NCBI RefSeq assembly: GCF_001787335.1
Contig: NZ_CP014674.1
Span: 1,072,501-1,136,500 of the forward strand
Source of the DNA: Kozakia baliensis
Lineage (GTDB): Bacteria; Pseudomonadota; Alphaproteobacteria; Acetobacterales; Acetobacteraceae
Length of the DNA stretch: 64,000 nucleotides
Direction of reading: 5' to 3'
Under the pieces are notes generated by a model. It made no database searches and was not told the origin of the DNA. It saw only the letters and a list, made by a program, of their open reading frames with translations. The stretch's first letter is position 1, and the number at the start of each line of letters is the position of its first letter. Shown here piece after piece: positions 20,357-27,452 of this stretch. The position numbers and the translations under genes are program-made.

Positions 20357-22011
20357 GACACCTTTTCCTTCTCAGAGCGATTAGCGGCAGGCGCAGCGGC
20401 GTGATCATGGACGGCATTCGGTCGACCGACCGTCGTCTCGAGGCCGAACTGGGCGGCATTCTTCTCGGAGGCGGTCATGACATCCCGACGGCATGCATCC
20501 TGGCGTAACGCGAAACGCAACATGTCATCCCCCCGACGTTCCAGGACGGCCGCCTGAAAATGGAGGAGTTTGTCATGCAGTGATATGTCCGGCACACGTG
20601 AGAGCAAGGCCTCGAAATGCGGCTCGCATAATCCAGCACGGTCCTCAAATTTCGCCCGACCATCTTCAAGATCCACCGCGAATTTAGACAGGAAATCAGC
20701 CGCGCGACGCGCGGCGACATCACAGGCCGGGCACGTCGCTCGTTCCACTAGCAAAAGACTGTCACCGCTATGGTTGATCTGCTCTTCGGCCCTTTGACGT
20801 AGGCGTTGCGCTTTCTGCAGCAACAGCGGGCCGAACGCTGTGCAGACTTCGCGTGGCGCGGCCAAATTACTAAAGGCCCGTGCATGGTCCGGACAAAGTC
20901 CACCGGCAGACAGAAAGTTGTCCCGTGTTGGCGCATGGATGCGCAAATTATGCTGCAACGCTGTCAGATAATGGAACACGCTGCGCTCGACGTGTTCGCA
21001 TATGGCGCATCCCGGCAGATCGTCCGGCAGAGTGGGGTGCCCGATCGGGAGACCTGTCTCGTCATCCTGGTCATGGGCAATACAGGCGCGGAGTGACATC
21101 AGGCGCGCCTGCGCCGCGTCAGTACCATCGCCAGTTTCTTCGTCCAATGCGGCGCCGATCCTGTCGCACATGGATTGGAGAAACACGCTCTGACGATCGT
21201 GGAGCAGGAAATCTATCAGGCTGCGTTCCAGCGGCAAGACTCCGGAAACTTCCAAGGCAGCGTTGTCATGGCGGAGCCGCGCCACCAACGCTTCACGCGC
21301 GGTCAGCGCAAAGATCGGCGTCTGCGGATCGAAGCCCGCATCAGTAATGGCGGTTCGAAACTGCCGGGTGATGAGATCATGATCAATCCGATGGGCAAGA
21401 TCGGCTTTGTTCAATACCGCGAACAAGGGCCGTCCGCTTCGATGAATCTCCGAGAGCAGGGCTGTCTCGTCTGCCGTCACCGTCCCGTCAAAACCCGAGA
21501 CCAGGATGAACGCGTCGATTTGTTCGAGAAAGGCTTGTGTCGTGTGCGTATTGGCACGGATCCGCGATCCCAGGCCGGGCGTATCGACAAATCGAAAGCC
21601 TTGCCGCAAGATCTCTGCGGGAAGCTGGATTTCCGCCTCCGCGACCCGGCGCACGTTGCCGGGATTGCCGCGTTCGGTAATATAATCCGTCAGCCGGGAG
21701 AGCGGGATGTCCTCGATGAGCGATGTTCCCGCAAAGCGCAACACCGCCTGGGCAACAGACCCATAAACCACGCTGGTGATCACGGACGTCAAAGGCTCGC
21801 GACCCATCGGCAGCCGGTCGGTGCCCATCATCGCGTTCATGAGAGTCGATTTGCCGCGGCTGTATCGACCGACGACCGCGAGGTTGAAGCGATCTTCGGA
21901 CAGGCGTTCAAAAAGCTCACGGTTGCGCAAGGCGTGCTCCGAATGCCAAGGCACTGCGCGAAGCACATCCGCCAGTTGGTATTTGTAGTTTTGATAGCGG
22001 CGAATGTTCAT
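20353..22011 (-). CDS. Dynamin-like GTPase with Cys/His metal-site modules
   Basis: 552 residues from MNIRRYQNYKYQ, chosen for its ggagcgg ribosome site; a GTG at 22107 would add 32 residues. GTPase motifs: G1 GRYSRGKST (48-56), a Thr-rich switch near 75-80, G3 DTPGLGS (143-149), G4 NKAD (201-204). The C-terminal half does not look like a classical dynamin stalk: it has two modules each with CxxC followed about 35-38 residues later by GLCxxH (335-338/373-376 and 427-430/462-465), predicted zinc sites. It is the second gene of the fluoride-riboswitch operon and overlaps the MutS-like gene by 4 bases. Role in fluoride stress is inferred from position only; membrane or nucleotide-related functions are possible. 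Confidence 0.88.
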   Translation of the reverse strand: MNIRRYQNYKYQLADVLRAVPWHSEHALRNRELFERLSEDRFNLAVVGRYSRGKSTLMNAMMGTDRLPMGREPLTSVITSVVYGSVAQAVLRFAGTSLIEDIPLSRLTDYITERGNPGNVRRVAEAEIQLPAEILRQGFRFVDTPGLGSRIRANTHTTQAFLEQIDAFILVSGFDGTVTADETALLSEIHRSGRPLFAVLNKADLAHRIDHDLITRQFRTAITDAGFDPQTPIFALTAREALVARLRHDNAALEVSGVLPLERSLIDFLLHDRQSVFLQSMCDRIGAALDEETGDGTDAAQARLMSLRACIAHDQDDETGLPIGHPTLPDDLPGCAICEHVERSVFHYLTALQHNLRIHAPTRDNFLSAGGLCPDHARAFSNLAAPREVCTAFGPLLLQKAQRLRQRAEEQINHSGDSLLLVERATCPACDVAARRAADFLSKFAVDLEDGRAKFEDRAGLCEPHFEALLSRVPDISLHDKLLHFQAAVLERRGDDMLRFALRQDACRRDVMTASEKNAAQFGLETTVGRPNAVHDHAAAPAANRSEKEKVS

Positions 22012-22111
22012 GGTTCGCCGCTCCAGTTCCGCGCCAGCGTGTCTGAACACCGGCATACATGTCCGAAGGGATCGTGGGTCGGCACGCGCGCGCGGATGGA
22101 CGACCACGCGC

Positions 22112-22780
22112 TCACGTGGACGCTCCCCCTGGATGCAGATGCCCGCACTCGTTGATATGCTGCACGAGCCAGCCCGCGCCTTTCGCCTCGAACGCGCTGA
22201 TCCCGCAAGGATCCGATCGAAAATGCCAGTATCGGCGCAGAGGAAGTTCGAGGATCGAGAGAATGACCACCCGGATGATACTGTCGTGCGTTACGACAAT
22301 AATCGTGCCGTCTGCCGATGCAACGATCGGGGATAACGCTGTCATGACCCTGACGGCGACCGCATCCAGCGTGTCTCCGTCTGGAATGACCGCGATATCC
22401 GGTGTCGTCATCCAGGCGTCATAGGCTTTCGGATCGGCGCTTTGAACTTCTTCGTGCGAACGGCCCTGCCAGGCGCCGTAGTTCATATCGGTCAGTTCAG
22501 GAAGCAGGATCGGCGACAGCCCATGCGGCCTGGCAAGGCAGGATGCCGTATCGGAGCATCGCCCGAGCGGGCTGGAAAGAACCGTTTTGACATCGTCCAG
22601 AGAGGCCAGATAGCGCCCGGTCAAACGCGCTTGCTGTTGGCCAGCCTCCGTCAGCGCCAGTTCCTGCGTGCCGCGGAAGGTTGGTGGCGCAATACCCGGC
22701 ACGGCGCCATGACGGACAAGAACAAGACGACACGTCGTCTCTGGCGCTTTCAATACTGGCGAACGATGATCCTGAGACAT
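22112..22780 (-). CDS. Histidine phosphatase (phosphoglycerate mutase-like), first gene of the fluoride operon
   Basis: 222 residues from the ATG at 22780, 6 bases after ribosome site aggag; a GTG one codon earlier is possible. The catalytic RHG motif is in LVLVRHGAVPG (about 21-31), with a second phosphate-pocket Arg in SSPLGRCSDTA (about 75), Glu-rich LTDMNYGAWQGRSHEEV (about 100-116), and the C-terminal His in VVTHDSIIRV (about 167). The length suits CobC/GpmB-type phosphatases rather than glycolytic mutase. Its leader is a fluoride riboswitch. A house-cleaning phosphatase acting when fluoride blocks enolase and other phosphoryl enzymes is a reasonable inference, not a demonstrated role. 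Confidence 0.92.
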   Translation of the reverse strand: MSQDHRSPVLKAPETTCRLVLVRHGAVPGIAPPTFRGTQELALTEAGQQQARLTGRYLASLDDVKTVLSSPLGRCSDTASCLARPHGLSPILLPELTDMNYGAWQGRSHEEVQSADPKAYDAWMTTPDIAVIPDGDTLDAVAVRVMTALSPIVASADGTIIVVTHDSIIRVVILSILELPLRRYWHFRSDPCGISAFEAKGAGWLVQHINECGHLHPGGAST

Positions 22781-22785
22781 CACAT

Positions 22786-22867
22786 ACTCCTATCGCCTGC
22801 GGCCTGCGCAATCGAATAGGAGTCATCAGCCCTACGGGCGGTTACAAGGAGGAACCCCATCTCCTTT
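22786..22867 (-). promoter_or_regulatory. Fluoride riboswitch (crcB motif) with ribosome-site sequestering platform
   Basis: On the minus strand: stem aaggag/ctcctt (22866-22861 with 22851-22846) encloses the loop atggggttc. Then come gtaacc, a hairpin gccc-gta-gggc (22839-22829), the conserved tgatg, and gactcc (22824-22819), which pairs with loop bases ggggtt as the pseudoknot. This matches the crcB/fluoride aptamer layout. Immediately after, actcctat (22823-22816) is complementary to atagagt-type bases atAGGAGt at 22793-22786, which contain the ribosome site. Pseudoknot formation and sequestering are mutually exclusive, so fluoride should switch translation on. Confidence 0.9.
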
Positions 22868-22949
22868 GTCTCGTCCGCGACGGTAGTCGTCTGCCCGCAT
22901 CGACGTCAAGAAGAAAGATCACCTGTCAAGAGTTCTTGGCAATGGAATA

Positions 22950-23367
22950 ATGGAATATTCGAGAGCCTTGACCACGCTCTGGACTGATCTTGGGACGCCG
23001 CCGGGACGGTCATGCGATACTGAGTCGACGTTCTGCTGAACCGCTGGAGCTATACGGTTCCCTGGGGCACGATCATCATCAACGTCCCGCGTTCCTTCGC
23101 CATTGCGTTCTTCGGCACCGCGGCACTGGCCGGTGGCCGCTTTCCGGCCGCTGATGTCGTCCGACTCGTTTTCATGGTGGGCATTTGCGGCGGGTATACG
23201 ACGCTTTCGTCGTTCAGCCGGCAAACACTCGATCTGCTGCGCAACGGCGCATCAGGCCGGGCAGTAATCAATATCGGTCTCTCGGTGTTTCTCTGCATTC
23301 TCGCCGCCGCCATCGGCTTCTGGAGTGCCGAGGCCATGACCCGGAACGTTCCGAACCCCACTCCTAT
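22950..23367 (+). pseudogene. crcB: Degenerate CrcB/Fluc fluoride channel gene
   Basis: The main frame reads AAGTVMRY, an in-frame TGA at 23021-23023 where a Gly is expected, then VDVLLNRWSYTVPWGTIII and, further on, VGICGGYTTLSSFSRQTLD, the GGxTTFSTF-type signature of fluoride channels, and FLCILAAAIGFW. Upstream codons from an ATG at 22950 are in another frame, so there is also a frameshift near 22990. NVPRSFA replaces the usual NxxGSF. The IS3-type element enters at the 3' end. The channel is therefore probably non-functional. It is divergent from the riboswitch operon. Confidence 0.85.
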
Positions 23368-23434
23368 TGGACTTGTGACGATTTTGTTCCGGTGCATTGA
23401 GCGTTTTAAGCTTGATCAGGAGAGGCACGAGATC

Positions 23435-23713
23435 ATGGCTGTGAAACAAACGAAAGAATTTCGCCGTGAGGCGGTGAGGATTGCCCTGAACAGCGGTCTG
23501 TCCCGCAAGCGGGTGGCAACTGATCTGGGGATTGGCAAATCGACGCTGGGACATTGGGTTTCGCAGTATCGAACCGCCGATCTGTCAACACCTGAACCAC
23601 AGGCAGACCTGGCCCGTGAGAACGAGCGTTTGCGCCTTGAGAACCGCGTCCTGCGGGAGGAGAGGAAAATCTTAAAAAAGGCCACGCAGTTCTTCGCGAG
23701 ACAAAAGCCATGA
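23435..23713 (+). CDS. IS3-family OrfA (HTH protein)
   Basis: 92 residues, MAVKQTKEFRREAVRIALNS, with an HTH (SRKRVATDLGIGKSTLGHWV) and a leucine-zipper-like LARENERLRLENRVLREER. Ribosome site ggagaggcacgag precedes the ATG. Near the 3' end a run aaaaaag (23671-23678) is a likely -1 slippage site producing the OrfAB fusion transposase. The longer frame from 23174 is an artefact joining crcB to orfA. Confidence 0.9.
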   Translation: MAVKQTKEFRREAVRIALNSGLSRKRVATDLGIGKSTLGHWVSQYRTADLSTPEPQADLARENERLRLENRVLREERKILKKATQFFARQKP

Positions 23714-24567
23714 GGTTCGCCTTCATCTGTGAGCATCGTGACCGCTGGTCCATCGACAGACTGTGTCGGGTTTTGCGAGTCTCCACACGCGGCTATCGCG
23801 CCTGGATTTCCAGACCCGTTTGCCAACGTCAGCGCACCGACCTGAAGGTCCTGGCGCATATCCGGGAGCATTATGCCCTGAGCAATCAAACCTATGGCCG
23901 TCCCCGGATGACCGCGGAACTCAAAGAGGCGGGGCTCAATGTCGGTGAGCGTCGCGTCGGACGGCTGATGAAAGTCAACGGCATCCGTCCTGTGCGCACA
24001 CGCCGGCATAAAGTCACGACCGACAGTCGGCACGCTCTCGCTTTCGCGGATAATGTTATAAACGGTAATTTCCTGGCCAACGCCCCTAATCGGAAATGGG
24101 CTGGTGACATCAGCTACATTTGGACCAACGAAGGCTGGCTTTATCTGGCCGTCGTCATCGACCTGTTCAGTCGTCGCGTCATCGGCTGGGTGGCAAGTGA
24201 CCGGATGAAAAAGGATATCGCCATCCGGGCGCTCGAAATGGCAGTACGTCTGCGCAATCCGTCGCCCGGATGCGTCTTCCACTCTGATCGTGGCAGCCAA
24301 TATTGCTCACACGATTTCCAGAAGAAACTGACGGAATGCAGGATGGTGCCATCCATGTCCGGCAAGGAAAACTGCTTCGATAATGCCGCCGTCGAAACCT
24401 TCTTCAAAACTCTGAAGGCTGAATTGCTCTGGCGACAGATCTGGCCAACGCGGCGGCAGGCAACCGCCGTCATCTTCCAATACATCAACGGATTTTATAA
24501 TCCGCAGCGGCGCCATTCATACCTCGGCAGCATTAGAACGCTCGCTTTCGAGGCCAAAGTCGCCTAA
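23710..24567 (+). CDS. IS3-family OrfB transposase
   Basis: 285 residues; overlaps the OrfA stop (atga). HTH_21-like segment followed by the integrase core: Asp in WAGDISYIW (near 134), Asp in FHSDRGSQYCS (near 196) and Glu in NAAVETFFKTLKAELL (near 231), the DDE triad. It ends YLGSIRTLAFEAKVA. The frame is intact, so the element could be active. Confidence 0.92.
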   Translation: MRFAFICEHRDRWSIDRLCRVLRVSTRGYRAWISRPVCQRQRTDLKVLAHIREHYALSNQTYGRPRMTAELKEAGLNVGERRVGRLMKVNGIRPVRTRRHKVTTDSRHALAFADNVINGNFLANAPNRKWAGDISYIWTNEGWLYLAVVIDLFSRRVIGWVASDRMKKDIAIRALEMAVRLRNPSPGCVFHSDRGSQYCSHDFQKKLTECRMVPSMSGKENCFDNAAVETFFKTLKAELLWRQIWPTRRQATAVIFQYINGFYNPQRRHSYLGSIRTLAFEAKVA

Positions 24568-24654
24568 CAAGATCACATGTCGGCACAAAACCGTCGCAAG
24601 TCCAGCATAGTTAGGCACACACGCTACATCGCTGTGACGGCTTCAGAATTTCTG

Positions 24655-24940
24655 TCATGAGAAACCTGCAACACCCAATCCCAACCTTGACACTTCATCT
24701 CGACGCAAGGTCAGAATCTCCACACCGCTTTTTGTAACTGCAACAGTATGTTCGAACTGGGCGGAGAGCTTTCGGTCTTTGGTCACGACTGTCCAGCCGT
24801 CGTCTTTGGTCATAACCAACCGCGTACCCTGATTGATCATGGGCTCTATGGTAAAAACCATCCCTTCCTTGAGTGCTGGGCCTGCTCCTCGCTTTCCGAA
24901 ATTAAGCACTTGCGGTTCTTCATGCATCTCGCGACCGATC
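24655..24940 (-). pseudogene. map: Methionine aminopeptidase type I, C-terminal fragment
   Basis: About 95 residues: [15 protein letters not shown], the [12 protein letters not shown] segment carrying a metal-ligand Glu, and [11 protein letters not shown] with the second ligand Glu, all typical of MetAP. The N-terminal about 170 residues are absent: the frame is cut at 24941 by the IS481 end, and they are not found beside the other IS481 half. The cell must have another copy if the enzyme is essential. Confidence 0.85.
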
Positions 24941-25303
24941 TGTTTAGTCCCGGGATTTGATGGATTGGATTAATGATGAATCTTTCTGGCTCTGAAGTCC
25001 AGATTTTGCAGACATATTCGTAAGGTGTGAGCCCATTGAGGGTCTTGAGCCTTCGCCCGAAATTATACGCTGCCATGAAGTCGTTGAGGTGGATCTTCAA
25101 CTGCTCATGGCTGTCGTCATGGAAGCGTTTGACGGTTGCTTCCTTGATGGTCCGGTTCATCCGCTCAACCTGACCGTTCGTCCAGGGATGGTTTGGTTTC
25201 GTGAGACGGTGTTCGATCCCGTGGGCTTCGCAGATCATGTCGAAGCGCATGGGACGCGACCAGGCCGTATTGCGATTACGGGGTTGGTCAGCGAACTGAA
25301 TCC
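24941..25303 (-). mobile_element. IS481-family element, 3' half
   Basis: Minus-strand frame begins at the IS110 junction with GIQFADQPRNRNTAW and holds the integrase-core Glu segment HPWTNGQVERMNRTIKEATV, ending [18 protein letters not shown] at the outer end tgtttagtcccg (24941). It is the missing half of the copy at 16990-17637. Its stop codon normally lies at or past the end, so the frame runs into the map fragment. Confidence 0.88.
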
Positions 25304-25335
25304 CATAGCACATCGGGAAGCTCTTTTGCAGAGTT

Positions 25336-25365
25336 CACCTATCTGGCCTTAAGGCCAGATAGGTG
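25336..25365. repeat. Perfect 30-bp palindrome in IS110 copy 2
   Basis: The same self-complementary sequence as at 19221-19250, in the 127-base leader before the transposase. Confidence 0.85.
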
Positions 25366-25430
25366 GCCACGGACCGGGCGATATGTCTCCACAATGATGG
25401 TGTCCAGCCACACAGGGGAGATAACCGGCC

Positions 25431-26726
25431 GTGACCAGACCCAACCCTACACCGACAACAGCTGTTCTCGTCGCTATCGATGTTGCCAAATCACGCAATG
25501 AAGTCTTGATTGAGGTGCCCGGTAATCGACGGCGTCGACGCCTGACTGTGGCCAACACGCGCACAGAACATGACCGTTTCATTGCAGAACTGCAGGCCCT
25601 GGCACCGCGGCCGGTCATTGTTGGCTTCGAACCGACCGGACATTATCATCGTCCGCTGGCCTGGCGCCTCGTGCAGGCCGGGTTTGATGCACGCCTGATT
25701 TCTTCGGTCGCTCTGGCCCGCACGCGAGAGGCGCTGCACAACGGCTGGGACAAGAATGACCCCAAGGATGCACAGGTCATCCTGCACATGCTCCAGATTG
25801 GCGCAGCCAAACCATATCATGATCCTCTTGCCAACGAGATCAACAACATTCAGGAATTGTCCGTTACCCATGAAGTGATTTCCCGTGCCAAAACCGAGGT
25901 CCAGCACCGGATCCTTACCCACTATCTGCCTCTCTATTTTCCGGAAATTGAGCGCTTCAAGGGCAACACGCGCAGCGACTGGTTCTTTGCCCTCCTTGAG
26001 CAATTTCCTGTTCCAGCTGCTATTACCGCGCTCAGCAAGGAGGCGTTTGTTGCTGCCGCCTGGAGTGTTGTTGGGCGCAAGGTCAGTAAATCTCGTCTTC
26101 TGGGTGATATCTGGGAAACAGCTCATAGATCGATTGCGCTGCCTGTTTCTCCGGATGCCCCAGCGATCGAGATGTTCCGGGTCGTCCTAGGCGAGGCGCG
26201 AAGGCTGATCGCGCAACGTGATGCGATCGAGGAAGCTGCGATTGACCTACTCGGCGATCACAGCGACTTTCAACGCTTGCAGCAGGTGCCGGGGATCGGG
26301 CCAATCCATGCCCTGACGATTCTTGCCGAGGCAGGCGACCTGCGGCGATTTCGTCATCACCGGCAATTTCTGAAATTCTGTGGTCTTGACCTGTCAACCT
26401 ATCAGTCAGGCCAATATCGCGGCAAAACCAAGCTGTCCAAACGCGGCAACGCGCGTCTGCGACGGACACTGTGGATGGCGGCACAGGTCGCCATTCGCCA
26501 GCGTGAGAACAGCTTCCGTGACAAGTTCGACCGCTATGTGGCCAGGGACCGGCATGATCCGGACCTGCGCCGCAAGGCGTTCACAGCCATCACCGCAAAG
26601 ATGGGGCGCGTTGTGCACGCGATCATCAAACGCGGTGACGATTACCGGCCTTTCGTCGAAGGGCCGGTGCCAGGTGGAGGAACCCCTCTCTATTGGTGCC
26701 ATGAGGGCGCATCTGCGACCCTGTAG
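25431..26726 (+). CDS. IS110-family transposase, copy 2
   Basis: 431 residues, identical to copy 1. Starts MTRPNPTPTTAVLVAIDVAK after ggggagataacc. Because it reads towards the orphaned MutS-like genes, its promoter could now drive them. Confidence 0.95.
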   Translation: MTRPNPTPTTAVLVAIDVAKSRNEVLIEVPGNRRRRRLTVANTRTEHDRFIAELQALAPRPVIVGFEPTGHYHRPLAWRLVQAGFDARLISSVALARTREALHNGWDKNDPKDAQVILHMLQIGAAKPYHDPLANEINNIQELSVTHEVISRAKTEVQHRILTHYLPLYFPEIERFKGNTRSDWFFALLEQFPVPAAITALSKEAFVAAAWSVVGRKVSKSRLLGDIWETAHRSIALPVSPDAPAIEMFRVVLGEARRLIAQRDAIEEAAIDLLGDHSDFQRLQQVPGIGPIHALTILAEAGDLRRFRHHRQFLKFCGLDLSTYQSGQYRGKTKLSKRGNARLRRTLWMAAQVAIRQRENSFRDKFDRYVARDRHDPDLRRKAFTAITAKMGRVVHAIIKRGDDYRPFVEGPVPGGGTPLYWCHEGASATL

Positions 26727-26948
26727 ATAATGTTAGGGTCTTCCACCTGGGTTTTCGCATCCCATCTTCAGGACGGTTAGGGCCACGGCACCAACATGCC
26801 GCACTGGACCCTGTGTTTGCTATGGCCGGGAGCGCCCTTATTTTGCGGTGGAGACCGCCTGGTTTTTGCTTGCAGTATTTTTCAACGACAGTGCAAACTG
26901 CCGATGGAGACGTGTTGCCAAATCGACCGGATGCTTCCCGATATAGGA
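26727..26948 (+). ncRNA. Candidate guide (bridge/seek) RNA region of IS110 copy 2
   Basis: A 222-base non-coding segment between the transposase stop and the IS right end, identical in copy 1 (17638-17859). IS1111-group elements encode their guide RNA in this position. Inverted stretches such as ttgcggtggagaccgcctgg suggest structure. The exact RNA ends and guide loops cannot be assigned by eye. Confidence 0.45.
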
Positions 26949-27452
26949 CGTTATCTGGCGCGACTGGGTCTTCCCGTGCCGGGACAGAATGTTCGGCTTT
27001 TTCTGGTCGACAATATCTATACGCATTTCGAGCGGGAAGAGAACGCGCAGGATCTACGCGGTAAGCTGGAGGACGACCTCGTACGGATCCACGCCGTCAC
27101 GGCAGACGCCACGTCGCGCAGCCTGGTCATCATGAACGAGAGCTTCAATTCCACGACGGCGGACGATGCTGTGCAACTGTCGGCCGCCATTCTGAAATCA
27201 CTGATTGAGCGCGACCTCATCTGCGTCTGCGTGACGTTTCTCGATGAAATCGCAAGCCTGTCAAAGACCATCGTCAGTATGGTCAGCACCGTCGATCCGA
27301 ACCAAAACGACGTCCGCACATACAAAGTGCTCAGACGCCCATCCGACGGGCGGGTCTATGCCGCGTCGGTCGCGCATAAATATCAGGTCACAGGAGCGGA
27401 TATCCGGCGGCGTCTCGGTGCGGCGCCTCGGGAAGGAGTTATCGCATCATGA
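26949..27452 (+). pseudogene. MutS-like ATPase 1, 3' part (167 codons)
   Basis: Begins RYLARLGLPVPG at the IS110 junction and continues the ATPase domain: YTHFEREEN, Walker B SLVIMNESFNSTT (Asn-Glu at 421-422 of the joined protein in place of Asp-Glu), then a C-terminal KYQVTGADIRRRL. It has no start codon of its own except in IS-derived sequence. Overlaps the next gene by 4 bases (atga). Confidence 0.9.

Larger units (their letters stand above)
23368..24604 (+). mobile_element. IS3-family insertion sequence, complete (about 1237 bp)
   Basis: Terminal inverted repeats tggacttgtgacgattttgt at the left and, on the other strand from 24604, tggacttgcgacggttttgt. Contains overlapping orfA and orfB. 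No clear target duplication is visible, so one flank may have changed. It truncates the crcB remnant. Confidence 0.9.
25304..26948 (+). mobile_element. IS110-family element (IS1111-like), copy 2, 1645 bp
   Basis: Same 1645-bp extent as copy 1, opposite orientation. Left junction with the IS481 3' half after gaatcc, right junction with the MutS-like 3' part before cgttatctgg. Copy 1 and copy 2 are the recombination substrates of the 6021-bp inversion (19283-25303). The 30-bp palindrome recurs at 25336-25365. Confidence 0.92.

Noticed and set aside
21175-22155. 326-codon plus frame opposite the dynamin gene
   Set aside because: No motifs; the opposite strand has all GTPase motifs.
17638-26948. 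The region between the two IS110 copies as a composite transposon
   Set aside because: IS110 elements do not normally form composite transposons, and the exact rejoining of both split genes after re-inversion explains the structure better.
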